A DNA stretch of 64,000 nt, taken from assembly GCA_027563935.2 (NCBI GenBank), contig CM050454.1:21139501-21203500 (forward strand), in the 5' to 3' direction. The position numbers and the translations under genes were made by a program. Shown in pieces: positions 46,601 through 57,676 of the stretch (positions are counted from its first letter, which is position 1; every line of letters starts with the position of its first letter). A model generated the notes under the pieces. That model was not told the DNA's origin, made no database searches, and saw only the letters and a program-made list of their open reading frames with translations. Source of the stretch: Costus lasius. Lineage: Eukaryota > Streptophyta > Magnoliopsida > Zingiberales > Costaceae.

Positions 46601-46711
46601 AAGGGGGCCCTAGGTGCATTCCTTCCACTCTACTTTGTTAGACTGTCTTAGGTGGTAATTTGTTTGAGCTACATACCTAAGGGATCTAGGGCTAATTTCC
46701 ATTCTTCATCA
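43623..46711 (+). mobile_element. B-like solo LTR in plus orientation inside the integrase of A
   Basis: It starts TGATGTAGGGACA and ends TTCATCA, flanked by GGCAC at 43618-43622 and 46712-46716. Its first 120 bp resemble the reverse complement of the right end of the element B LTR, and its end resembles the reverse complement of the left end. Removing the nested Athila-like solo LTR and one duplication leaves about 1169 bp, close to the B LTR length. The integrase reading continues across the repaired site. Confidence 0.88.
43744..45658 (-). mobile_element. Athila-like solo LTR nested in the B-like solo LTR (1915 bp)
   Basis: TGATAGGC to GTGTATCA, flanked by GTTAA at 43739-43743 and 45659-45663. 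It contains a palindrome array with perfect 11-bp arms TTACGGCAGTG/CACTGCCGTAA (45045-45055 and 45069-45079). Confidence 0.9.
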
Positions 46712-46900
46712 GGCACCACCGGCGTGGAGCTCAAGCAGGAGGTGCACACGCAGGGAGGAACGGGGTATGCACAGACGGTTACCACAGATGAGGTAACCAT
46801 CGTGAAGACGGTATGGCAAATCCGGTGGGTCGGAGGCAAGGAGCCTAGCAAAGGTGGACCCGAAATCGGGACAATCCGTGTACTCATCGCAGATGTGGTC

Positions 46901-48284
46901 CTAAGCAGGGACGGATGCGGTCAAACCGCACAAGAGGGAGTAGACACGACTAAGGGCATCGGCAAGCATGTTGTCCTTACTAGTCTTGTGGTTGATCACA
47001 AATATATACTGTTGAAGAAATTCAACCCACTTCGCATGGTGAGGGGCGAGCTTCTTCTGGGCGTTAAGGAACCAGAGGGCTTGGTGGTCGCTGTATAGGA
47101 TGAACTCCATATGGAGGAGGTACTGACACCATTGCCGAAGGGGCTAGACAATTGTGTAAAACTCCTTGTCATACGTGGAGTAACATTGGCGCACCTCGTT
47201 CAGCTTCTCGCTGAAGAAGAAGACGGGTGGCCCTCTTGGCTACGGGTGCCACCGATGCCCGTGCCGGAGGCATGCAGGCGACCTCGAAAACCTTCGAGAA
47301 GTCGGGGAGGCAGAGGACAAGTGCCGAAGTTATGTTGTCCTTTAGGGCTAGGAATGCACGTCTAGCTGCGGGGGTCCAATTGAATTCCTCATGTTTGGTG
47401 CAAGCAGTCATAGGGGAAGTGATGGTGCTGATCCCCTTGATGAACCGGCGGTAGAAGGCTACAAGGCCGAGAAAGTTGCGGACCTCGGTGACGGATTCGG
47501 GTTCGGGCCATTGCCGAATAGCCTCAATTTTGGTGGGGTCAACCATAAGACCCCGGTCAGACACTATGAAGCCCAGGAACTGAACCTGGGTGTCCAGAAA
47601 AGTGCATTTCTTCACGTTAAGGAAAAAGTAATCCTTACGCAAGACGTCAAAAGTCAGGCGAAGGTGTTCAAGGTGATCATCACTGGACCAGCTGTAAATG
47701 AGGATATTGTCAAAGTAGACGACAAGGAATTTTCCCATGAAGGGCTTCAACACTTGGCTCATCAAACGCATGAAAGTTGAGGGAGCGTTGGTGAGGCCGA
47801 AGTGTATTACCAACCACTCGTAGAGGTGGTCCTTCGTTTTGAAGGCCATTTTCCACTCATCCCCTTCACGGATGCGTACTTGGTGGTAGCTGAACCAACA
47901 TGACCCTGAAATGAGGTCGAGCATGTCGTCTAGGTGTGGGATGGGAAACCGGTATTTAATGGTGATGCGATTGATTGCTCGGCAATCAATACACATTCGC
48001 TAAGAACCATCCTTATTTGGTGTAAGAAGGGACGGAACAGCACAAGGACTAAGGCTTTCACGGATGAAGCCTTTGGTGAGGAGGTCATCGACTTGCCTCT
48101 TGAGCTCTACGTGCTTCGTGGGGTTAAGGCGATGGTGAGGCAAGTTGGGCAAAGATGCCCCAGGGACAAGGTCAATGACATGCTGGATGTCACGAACAGG
48201 TGGGAGGCCGGTCGGAAGATCAACGGGGGAGATGTCTGAGAACTCGGTCAAGAGGGCTGCGACTTCCTCAGGCACCATGGTTGC
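46901..48284 (-). pseudogene. Element A reverse transcriptase and RNase H, inactive
   Basis: RT begins with QHVIDLVPGASLPNLPHHRL and RQVDDLLTKGFIRESLSP, a stop near 48002, then [26 protein letters not shown]. The next block reads [11 protein letters not shown], missing the KIDLRSG segment that carries the first catalytic Asp. [14 protein letters not shown] is intact; [13 protein letters not shown] has Asn for the last Asp of [15 protein letters not shown] and [17 protein letters not shown] lead into the RNase H, which shifts frame near 47275 and ends with ILYSDHQALWFLNAQ, FVINHKTSKDNMLADALSR. Two of three RT catalytic residues are lost. Confidence 0.87.
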
Positions 48285-48855
48285 CGGGGGAGGGGGTCGT
48301 AGGAAACCTCGCGCACCATGAGAGCATAGACGACCTTAGTCTCATGGGCTTCGTGGACAAGGGAGCTGGGCCGCACAAGGGCGACCGGTGTGGATGCAGG
48401 TGTGGATTGGGCCATGATGCCCTTAGAGGTGGAGGTCCACAACTCCTTAGGTGGAGCCGGGGTCAAGCAGATTTTACAGCCCCCATGGTGGAAGACATAG
48501 GTGTTTGAGTGACCATAGTGGATGATGTCCCGGTCGTAGAGCCATGGGCGACCAAGGAGAACATGGGCGACGTCCATGGAGGTGACATCGCACCATATCT
48601 TGTCGGTGTAGTCCCCGAAATAGATGGGGAGACTAGACGTGTTGACCCAAGTAATTGAGTACAGCTTGGGGTCCGGTTCCATGGTGAGGCCAAAGCGAGT
48701 GACTGCAAACCTGGACACAATGTTGAAGCCGCTGCCTCCGTTGATCATGATCTTGCACGAGTAACCATTACACTTGATGTAAGTGTAAAAGATACTCGTG
48801 TGTTTCCAGTCCTCCGATGAAGGAGGGGTGTGGACGAGAGTGCAGCGCATGACCG
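48285..48855 (-). pseudogene. Element A aspartic protease
   Basis: TPPSSEDWKHTSIFYTYIKCN, then KIMINGGSGFNIVSRFAV, where DSGS is expected: Asp is replaced by Asn and the following Ser by Gly. Downstream IWCDVTSMDVAHVLLGRPWLYDRDI and SNTYVFHHGG. The gene parallels the element B protease closely. Confidence 0.8.
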
Positions 48856-50120
48856 CTAGGGTGGGCTCAACTCATTGTCGAAGTAGCATTGTGGGCCAAC
48901 CTCTTGGGCCGAAGGTGGGCCATGAGGCGTAGGTGGCCGTGGGTCACGTTGCTCAAGTGCGATGTGTAATGAGCAACGTGGGCAATCCAGGTTGAAGTGA
49001 CTGGTCTGATTGCAATGGTGACAGGGGCCCGGAGGGACGGCGGCAAGGGGCGCCTTGCCCTTTTCCTCCCAAGTCAAGCGAGGTGGGGGTGCCTCACGGG
49101 GTGCATCCTGGGGAGGTCGGCGAGGGCCAACGTGGTTCGAACGTGGTGGGACCTCGGTACGAGGGGGTTGGACCGGCACCGGAGGCGCATAGATAGGGCG
49201 GTGCGTGGGCAAAGGCTCGGCGCGATGTGATCATGAGCGCAAATCCTGCTCAACCTCTCAGCCATGGTGGAGCACTAGGATGATGGAGTCTAGGCCATAG
49301 GTTGGTAAGGCAAACCGGATCTCCTCACAGAGGTCATTCAGGAACTGAGAAAGGGTGAACGCAGGGTCTTCCTTAAGGCTGCAACAGATACCGAGCTCGT
49401 CAAAGCGAGTGTGATACTCGTCGACGGTGTTGGATCCTTGGGAGATGGCGCAATAGGAATCGAGGAGGCACTGCCTATGCGTGGGGGGAACATATTTTTC
49501 CTTAAGCTGGTAGCACATCTCCTCCCATTGAGTAAGGGGAAGGGGGGGGGAGATGTTGATCTATGAGTTGACGATCCACGTTCGTCCAATACAATTGAGT
49601 TGGGCTGGTTAATAGGAGATGGACGTAACTGACCGTAAGGTGTTTCGACATGGTGCTCCATTCGAAATAGTTATCGACGGCCGCCACCCAATCAAGGAAG
49701 ACGTGGGCGTCTAGGCTACCATTAAAGATTGGGGGGTCAACGCGCGTGAGCCGGCGGACCTCATCGTTCTGGCGGCTACGCGGAGCAGGGCGTCGTGGGG
49801 GAGGGACATCCTCAGCCGGCACAGATCCATCAGCAAAGGGGGTTAAAACGGGGTGACTCGTTGGCATACATCCGCAGTGGGGCCAACGGAGGGGGAACAC
49901 TAAGCGAGGGTCGGCCCTCGGTGGGCTTAGACCGGAGTTCCACTACACAGTCCGTGAGGTCCTGGATCGAAGTCATAAAGCACTGAAGCACCACTTCCAT
50001 CGCTTCAAAGCGTATGGACAATGACTCGACCGATTCTACCCTAGGTGGAGTACTCTCTTCGCTCGCTACGAGCACTTGGGTCGGGGGGTTTTAGTATGGG
50101 GCTCCTGATCTAATAGTCAT
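48856..50120 (-). pseudogene. Element A gag
   Basis: Likely start at 50120 (MTIRSGAPY then a stop), 105 bp from the primer site. Coiled-coil-like VESLSIRFEAMEVVLQCF, then after frameshifts RVDPPIFNGSLDAHVFLDWVAAVDNYFEW and LLLTSPTQLYWTNV, then LKEKYVPPTHRQCLLDSY and NTVDEYHTRFDELGICCSL. The C-terminal part (49212-48856) is Pro/Arg-rich and carries an intact knuckle CHHCNQTSHFNLDC. Three frame changes and several stops. Confidence 0.8.
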
Positions 50121-50224
50121 GATGATGATAAATGCAGGATGTATTCAGAAAACAAAGCTGAGAAGCCAGTATGAAATGTACTGGAGAGACCGGCAGAGCT
50201 AGACAAGAGTTACCTCCAACCTGC

Positions 50225-50235
50225 CTCTGATACCA
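50225..50235 (-). other. Element A primer-binding site, tRNA-Met type
   Basis: The minus strand reads TGGTATCAGAG at the inner edge of the 5' LTR. Confidence 0.85.
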
Positions 50236-50863
50236 AAACTGATGCAGCGGAACTGATAGGAGGGGTTGTCCTTAGAGCTGTACTCTAGGGAGGTGGAAAC
50301 GATGATGCTAAAAGCCGTGAGAGGGTCTTGAGGAAACCGTGCCACTAAGACGCGACTTGAGCAATACTGGTGAGCCGAGAAAACCAAGGCACTACTAAAC
50401 TGAAACTACTAACCTCACGGTAGACCCAAATTTCCTTGCATGCATGCACAACTGGTGTTCACGACGCTCCGAGTGGGAGGGTGTTCGCACACCCAATGTG
50501 AGACGGAGAGTGGCACGCTCCCAACTGGGCGCCAAGGGAGGTGAGAGCTGGAAGAAGCTGCAGGACACTCAAGAGAACAACAAGTGAACAAGAAGAGGAG
50601 CCCAACGCGATTCGGTGTCGCTCTGGCCCTTTTGATTGAATGAAAATTGTAGTACATAGGAAGGAACGGGAGGACTCACAGGCGAGTCTCCTGTAGTTTG
50701 CTGGACCTAGACCTTCGCGTGGGGGAAGGTTGCTACTACAACAAAGCTGGAGAAAACACAAACCCTCAGCCCACTTTTATAGATCAAGAGGGGTGGGGAG
50801 ACACATGACAAGCACATGAGGGTTGTTAGAGAAGCCAACAACCTTTAACTTCCTAAAAGAGGG

Positions 50864-53800
50864 TGACGCAGTAGAACTATAGGAGGGGTTGTCTTTAAAT
50901 TAGTATGCTAAGGAGGGGGAGACCATGATGCAGAAAGCATGAGAGGGTCTTGAGACGAGGGAAGTAAAAGGTGTGCACTCGGAGAAAGCACAGGAAAGCC
51001 GATGAGAAGAATCCGTGAGAGATGTTACTTGAGCAAAACCCAAAAACCCAATGTAACGAGAAATAACGGATCGACTACTTCAAAGGAAACTACTCACCTT
51101 ACTCATAAAGCCAATTTTAGCAAGCAAGCAACATGCGTGTAAGACCCTTCACCGTGCTGCGAGAGAGAGGAGCTAGGTGCCCAAGTCAAGACAAGCCGAT
51201 GTGAAAAGAACCCAAAGCCGATGGAGGTTCTCCGTGTCACGCCCCGGCGGAAGCCGGCTATTTCTAGCTCAGGGTTCCCCAGGGAGTAACAATATTGATA
51301 GGAACCAGAGAACTACAAAAATCACATAACCTTTATTTAATAAACAATCCAAATTTAATATCAACACAATATCTGAATACAACTAACCAAGTTATCAACC
51401 GAATAAAGTACAAAAGACAACTATCTCAACTCGGGCTTGTATCTGCTATCTACTCTATCCCTCCCAGAAGCTAACTCTGTACCTGGAGGAGAAACAAAGG
51501 GAGTTAGCAGAAATGCTAAGTAGGAATCAACAAACATGGTGAGAGAATCAAATAACAGGATAATACAATAACTGAAACAACGGTATACAAATAATATAGG
51601 AATGTCGTGCAAATCATCAAGCTGGCCACGCAGATCTCACTTAAGAGCCGCACTCATTTTCAGAGTGTTTCCACTGTTGCTCATGCAATGGAACGACTGT
51701 CCAAAACAGTCCGGAGTGTTGCGTCCAACACTGACATCCGTAGTATTGTCCTAAGACAACTGGCGGTGCCGTACCGGCATCTCAGATAGTCCGATGCGCG
51801 TCGGAACTATAACTCAGATAGTCTGATATAATCAGAACTATAACTCAGATAAACAGGCCACTGGAGAATAAATCATCCAGGTCAGAGGTCAAAATATAAC
51901 ACGACTTTATCATCTCAGATTTACAACGGTTCCACATACTTATACGTCAATATCTCAGATACACAATTGTTCAACCAGGCTCATAAGCCAATATATATCA
52001 GATATCTCAAAACAGGTTTGTTAATCATGCACACAGAAATAGAATATGACCAATGAACAAGATAATTGAGGTCAACAGGAATTCAGAAACAAATCAAGCA
52101 GACGAAGCAATCAGATACCAGTGTCATTCTATCAAATGCATCATATATTAAATCAAAGGATCAAACAACAATTCCTATAATTCATGACACTGTAACAAAG
52201 GAGTAGGGTAAGATTCCTACCTCGAACGCTGTTATTCTGAATCCTTTTTGAAAAGCCAATAATTGTTTATCACACGATGCAAGCCGATTATTGGATTAAT
52301 CACTCTAAAACATGAATTTATACATGAACTCTATTAATAATTATTCTAACTTGGAAACCAAAACTACCAACATGTAGAACAGAACCCTAAACTTAGAGAA
52401 CCACTCTTAGATCATATGAACCGAACCTAAAACCCACTGAACCGGACAGAATTGCACTAAACCGCTCAAATTCACCCTGAACCAAGTTAAACCGAAACTT
52501 CTAACTTAAATTACACAAAAATATAAAACTAATCTAAAGCTATAAAGATTACCATTAGATGTGAAATTTAATTATCTTTCCAACGGCTACCTGAACCGGC
52601 CTGGATTCGACCGAATCAGGGTCGAACCGGTCAAAATTCCATTACTGACCCGAAACTGGAATTGAACCGTTCGGTCCGGTTCAATTCGATTTCAAAACAG
52701 CCGATGGTTTATTTCAAAATAAACCGAACCCAAACCCTAAAATCAAAACAAACCGGTCGTCGCCCGCGCCGCCCGACCGCCGCCGCGCAAGGCCGCCGGA
52801 CTTGCGTCCGCTGCTTGCGCCGGCGAGCTCCCGAGGGCGCGTTGAAGCTCGGATCACCGCAAAACTTCTCCAGTAGACTCCAGACGACGAGGCGGGGCTC
52901 TACGACCAGCTTCGGTGAGGTTTCGACCCACGGTCGAAGCTTCCGAAGCGACAGCGGGTATCGACGGTGGCGCCGCCGCCGTCGATACACAAAACATACC
53001 CAAACCGAAACGAAACTTCACTAAAACTTCACAAAAGCTTACATACCTTGCTACGACGATGTATCGTAGCCCAGAACACAAAAATCGCCGTCGATGAAGG
53101 CGCTGGATGGCTGGAAGATGAGGCGGCGCCGCTCGAACTCCGGCGACGAGTTTGAGCCCGATTCCTCCTTCCTGGCGGCGCGTCGAGGGGTGAAGATATT
53201 CCAGAGTTCGAATCGAAGCCACGAGAGCAGAAGCCCTCTTATATAGAGGCAAAACGCGTTCCCTACGGCGAGAACGCGGCGGCGATCAAATCGCCAAAAA
53301 AATCGGGGAAGACGACGAGTTCACTCGTCGCCCCAATTTAAATTTAAATCTAATATAAAAATATCAAATCCGATATTATATTAGAAAACACAATTTGCCA
53401 CGCTGGTTAGACGCCGTCGTTGCGATACGCGCGACCGCGGTTCGAGCCCCCGCGAGCGCAAATGTATACTTTTTATAAAAAACTTAATTTTTAACCTTTT
53501 AAAAATTCCGAAAAATTCCAGAAAATCATAAAAATTTCAAAAATAAATTTCTTAATTTCTATTTCTAAATTAAGGTTATAACACTCCGGGTATTTTGATT
53601 GAAAGCAGGAAACCAAGTACAAGAAGGAACGAGAGGAACCACAGGCGGATCTCTCGGAGTTTGCTGGACCTAGACCTTCACGTGGGGGAAGGTGTCTACT
53701 ACAACAAAGCTGAAAACAAACCTAGCCTTAGCCCTCTTTTATAGAACAAGAAGGATGAGGGGTCACACACAAAGCACCTGAGGGTTGTTGCACAGGCCAA

Positions 53801-54815
53801 CCACGCTTTAACAAAGAAAAAGGGGGTCAAGATGCCCCTAACAAACAAAGAAGTAGCAACAGATAACTACCACAGGCAGGGAATCTGTGGTTGGTGGAGG
53901 CTCAAGCTGGTAGGGTGCAGGCGCCTGGGTCTTCCTTTGCAGTCATTGTCTGGACCGCGGTTATTGTGCTAGACCATCTCAGACCAAGCGGCTACGAAGC
54001 AACAAAACTTACTGATCGTGGGCTGGTTCTGGACATTGTTAGCGTTCTCTTGAGCCGTGTTGAGGACCCAGTTGTGATAGCGGTCAGCTGTAGCTTCTTG
54101 TGGAGGCCCTCAGGGAAGATTTGTCATGGGGATGGGCTGAATGGATTCTGTGGAGGTAGGGCTTAGAATCCCCACATATCAATCCGGAGGATGTGAAGAA
54201 CGCTGCGAGCGTTGCATGGTGGGTGGAACGGTACTTTTCTGCACCTTGGAGCAAATTATGGCAGGGCCGTAACATTTATTACAGGCTGTAATTATGGGAG
54301 ATAGGCTAGCAGGACCGTCGACGGCAGGGCCGTATTTTCTAGGGCTGGCTGTAATTTGAGGCTGAAAAACGGCAAAACTATCTGAGCTCGGTGCAACTTT
54401 TACGGAAGAGCCGTAACCAATATTACGGGCCATAATAGTGGGCTGAAATTCGGCAGAGACTTCTGGGCTCGGGGCCACTTTTATGGCAGGGCTGTAACCT
54501 TCTTCACAGGTCGTAATTATGGGCGGAATGTCGGCAGAAACTTTGGTACTTGGCACAGCTTTTACGGCGGGGCCGTAATCCTTCTTACGTGTTGTAATTC
54601 TAGGCTAAAAATCGGCAGAATCCTTGGAACTCTGGGCTGCAGGTTTTATGGCAGTGTCGTAATCTCCATTACGTGCCGTAATTTGAGGCTAAAAATCGAC
54701 AGAAGCCTCCGTTTGCACTGAAAATTTGTGGGTTCCTTCATCAGGCCCTGTAGGAGCTTCCCAAGTGTCTTCAGAGGTAGTGGGAGCATCCCAAGGTGGC
54801 TCAATGACTCCGTCA
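50864..54815 (-). mobile_element. Solo LTR of family A inserted in an A LTR
   Basis: TGACGCAGTAG to GACTCCGTCA, flanked by GAGGG at 50859-50863 and 54816-54820. It shares the ends and the general order of the A LTR but is clearly diverged. Own length is about 1.6 kb once 51235-53583 and one duplication are removed. Its palindromes (54240-54700) include TTACGGC/GCCGTAA with a 3-nt loop at 54562-54578. Confidence 0.88.
51235..53583 (-). mobile_element. Gypsy-type solo LTR (2349 bp), deepest insertion of this stack
   Basis: The plus strand runs TGTCACGCCCCGGCGG to GGTTATAACA, flanked by CTCCG at 51230-51234 and 53584-53588. The TATA-like CTATATAAGAGGG on the minus strand near 53240 and the minus-strand end GGGGCGTGACA point to minus orientation. 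52740-53290 is GC-rich and gives spurious ORFs on both strands. A Pol III-like pair of boxes lies at 53403-53449. Confidence 0.88.
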
Positions 54816-55833
54816 GAGGGTCAAGATGCCCTCTAACAAACTGAAAAGCAAAGTACCAACTTCCTGCAGGGAATATGCTGATAGGCCTGGCGCATGGGCT
54901 GGAATTCCTAGGCCATTGTCCGGGCCGAGTTTATCCACTAAACCATTTTGGAGTAAGCCGCAATGAAGCAACAAAATCTTGCTGATCGTGGGCTAGTTTT
55001 GGACGTTGTTAGCGGTCTTGTGGGTCGAGTTGAGGACCCGGTTGTGATAACGGTCGGTTGGGAGCTCTTGCGGTGGTCCTCAGGGAAGATTCGCCATGGG
55101 AATATGATGGAGGGACTCCGTGGAGGCAGTAGACGGACTGAGAATCCCTACATATCGGTCTGGAGGATGTGAGGAACGCTGCGAGTGTCGAACGGCATGC
55201 TGAACGGAGCTTTTCTGCACTGCTGGGCAAATTACGGCAGGGGTGTAATTTTTTTTGCAGACCATAATTTTAGGTGAAATTTGGGCAGAGGCTTCGTAGT
55301 TTTTTGTGCACTTCTGGGCAAATTACGGCAGAGGTGTAATTTTTTTACAGGCCATAAGTTCGGTTGAAATTTGGGCAGAGGCTTTTACATCGAGGGTGTA
55401 ATATTTTTCACAGGCTATAATTTTGGCTGGAAAACTGGCAGAAGTTTCTAGGCACACTGGGCATTTTACACCGGGGGTGTAATATTTTTTTACAGGCTAT
55501 AATTTCGGCTGGAAAACTGGCTGAATGTTTTGGGCATAGTGGGTAGTTTATACCTGGGGTATGATGTTTTTCACAGGCTGTAATTTTGGACAGTTCCTGG
55601 GCAAAGGCTTTTACACCGGGGGTGTAATATTTTTCACAGGTTGTAATTTTGGCTGGAAAACTAGCAGAAATCTCTGTTTGGGCTATAGAATCCTCTGTTT
55701 GGGCTGCAGAAACCTCTGTTTCGGCTAAAAATTTGTGGGGGGGGGGGTCTTCCTGAGGCTATGTAGAAGCTTCTCAAGTGTCTCCTAAGGGTGTTGGGTC
55801 ACAACCATAGGCTTCCATGACTCCGTCACACAT

Positions 55834-56330
55834 GCAATGAATTCGTGAAGATGTGGAGTTAAATCAGTCAAGTTGATGATAGTCTACTAACTCCTGAACC
55901 TAAACATGACACATCATTTAAAAAAGTTGATGAAACTTATCCACTTGAGATATCATAGCCTCCACCTAATAGAGCAAATGTTGAAGACTTTACACTAGAC
56001 AATAATAGCAAGAGAAAATATTCTTCAATCTCACTTCAAGAAGTGGCTATGTCCAAGTTGGATGATACTAATGAACAGCTTTAAGAAATTATAAACAAAG
56101 AAACATGCAAATAAAACGGTAGATAAACAAATTGCACAAGAAAATGAGGTGAATGCAGGCACCAAAATGGATATATATGAAGAGTTGAAAAAAATTGGGG
56201 TGCCGCATCATCGAATAGTCTGTGCTTATGTGCTTCTAGGTAGCAATAAGAATAAATCTAAATGTTCTCCTATGCTTGGAAGAAGTTAGATTAGAAGTTC
56301 TTAAAGAGTTGTTAGATAACTAAACTATTT
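55834..56330 (+). pseudogene. Harbinger second protein (Myb/SANT-like), 3' part
   Basis: Continuation of 17693-18213 after element A. Reading with frame changes gives SLLTPEPKHDTSFKKVDETYPLE, ANVEDFTLDNNSKRKYSS, then a stop-rich stretch and MDIYEELKKIGVPHHRIVCAYVLLGSN, the C-terminal block typical of this Harbinger protein family (known from memory). Strand, order and family agree with the left part, and the junction falls exactly at the CACAT duplication. Confidence 0.78.
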
Positions 56331-57676
56331 TGTGCATGTTGTTTTGTGCTATGCCTATTTTAGACTTACTAGGTTTTGAGGATGTAATTTTGATGAGACA
56401 CATGCTAAGCTATTTTGTAAGACTTGTGGATTGGTGTGGATTAAAGATTTGGTTTGTTTTCGTAGGCTTTGGATTGGCAATTGGTTATTTTATAAAATAT
56501 ATTATGGTATATATTTTTTTACATTCTGTTATTCAATTGGTGGTTGATCATTGTATACAATCTTTATGGATTGGCTATTGTTCATTGTAATATTTTTTAT
56601 GTATCAAATCTTTTATGGTGTATGTTGTTTTATGTTCTTTTATTCAATTGGTCATCAAAACCTATTGATTCTCTTCCTTGTGGATTAGTTGTCATTGATA
56701 AGTAATGCATGTTCTTTATTTTTTTCCCTTGTTAAAGATGTCATGTCCGGGAGCAGCGGAATTCTTGTTGTAATCTTAGTTTCATGCTTGAAAGATATGA
56801 AGTTGTTATATCTAGTTGTTTATGTTTCCATTGTTCTTACGAACAAAATGTTTAAAGATGTCATGAGAGCTTTAAAATTATTATATTCCGTTAATTTATG
56901 TTTTTATTTATCTTATGAGCAAAACATCCAAGATGCCATGCCTGGGAGCTGTGATTTTGGTTAATCGACAATGCACAGTGGTGATTGAATCTGTGTTAAC
57001 ATTACGATTGATTGCAATGAAATCTGCATATTTTAGAAATGTTATCAGAAGCTTTAAATTGAGAGCATGAATATGTGTAGATCTATTAAGCATTTAATTT
57101 TGATGTTTATTTTTGATTACGAGAATGAAGCGTATCTCTCTATTTTTCAATTACTTGGTGAGACATCTCCAAAATTAATAACTCGTAGAAGAATGATCGT
57201 GGCTGGATACTAAAATTCTGATCACATCATCTATATATTGCTTGTATCTTCTTGCTTGGCCATTATGGTATAGTTTTTCAGTATTTTTTTAATTTTATAT
57301 TTGTATAAATTTTTAAGTATTTCATTATAATTAATACCAATCGTAATTAATAATATTTAATATTTTTTTTATAGTATTAAACATTATTTTTTTTATAGTA
57401 TTAAACATTATAGCTTGTGGCTGTAAGATTTGTCATTATGGCTACAGCTTCCTTTGCAGTTGGGCTGCACAGCAATCGGACATGTCTAATAAAACTCGAC
57501 TTTAAAGAAAAAATTCCTCCTATGAAAATAGATAGTACTTGAGGAACATGTTGCTGATTCATGTGTCTTTGTTCCAAATGTGATTGCCAAGGAGCACATT
57601 AAGATTTCAATGCTCTTTGCTTTGTGTCCACTTCACTTCATCTTGAGTATGAGCATTCATGATATCCTGAGTCCGC
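56331..57676. other. Probable Harbinger 3' remains and AT-rich intergenic sequence
   Basis: No coding region supported. Loose repeats end in GATGTCATG or GATGCCATG (near 56738, 56853, 56932). A direct duplication of ATAGTATTAAACATTA with its T-run lies at 57361-57410. The Harbinger terminal inverted repeat was not identified. Confidence 0.4.

Larger units (their letters stand above)
42560..46900 (-). pseudogene. Element A integrase, split by a B-like solo LTR
   Basis: The right part (46900-46717) encodes the pre-integrase linker ending GNRLCIPRSSLR and LELHAGG. The reading resumes at 43622 with the zinc-finger half (GYDKTL, then FFWPTLRKDADRVIRHCATCQ in a shifted frame), a frameshift near 43455, then the DDE core: ETSMDSILSL, RHDSIFIVVDRFSKMAHFVP, VFDSDSRFIGYFW and YHPQTDGQTEVVNRSLGNLL. 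The three acidic residues are present. The C-terminal module has FRVGEQVMVRLHPKRM and GHYTILRRVGANTYVLDL. I see no chromodomain before the LTR edge at 42525. A reading drawn from 43724 wrongly includes LTR sequence at its N-terminus. Confidence 0.85.
18214..55828 (-). mobile_element. Element A: Ty3/gypsy retrotransposon enlarged to 37.6 kb by nested insertions
   Basis: Target duplication CACAT at 18209-18213 and 55829-55833 lies within the Harbinger second gene, whose reading resumes on the far side. The element starts TGACGCAGCGG and ends GACTCCGTCA. 3' LTR: 18214-42524 interrupted by element B. 5' LTR: 50240-55828 interrupted by a solo LTR. Each LTR has about 1.63-1.71 kb of its own sequence. 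A tRNA-Met-type primer site is at 50225-50235. The internal region 42525-50239 encodes gag, protease, RT, RNase H and integrase on the minus strand in the order of chromovirus-type gypsy elements. Catalytic positions are lost in protease and RT. Confidence 0.9.
50240..55828 (-). repeat. Element A 5' LTR, enlarged by two nested solo LTRs
   Basis: Own sequence is 50240-50863 plus 54821-55828 (about 1.63 kb). Ends TGATGCAGCGG and GACTCCGTCA. Palindrome-like units with TTACGGC at 55230-55660. Confidence 0.88.

Noticed and set aside
52662..53252. Overlapping ORFs on both strands in a GC-rich block
   Set aside because: They lie within the solo LTR 51235-53583 and look like effects of high GC content; no family motif, and several frames are open together.
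53439..53449. A tRNA gene
   Set aside because: Only box-like motifs are present; no acceptor stem or anticodon arm can be drawn.
56330..57093. Hydrophobic ORFs on the plus strand resembling membrane proteins
   Set aside because: AT-rich, T-rich sequence downstream of the Harbinger gene gives Phe/Leu-rich readings; no motif or conserved structure.
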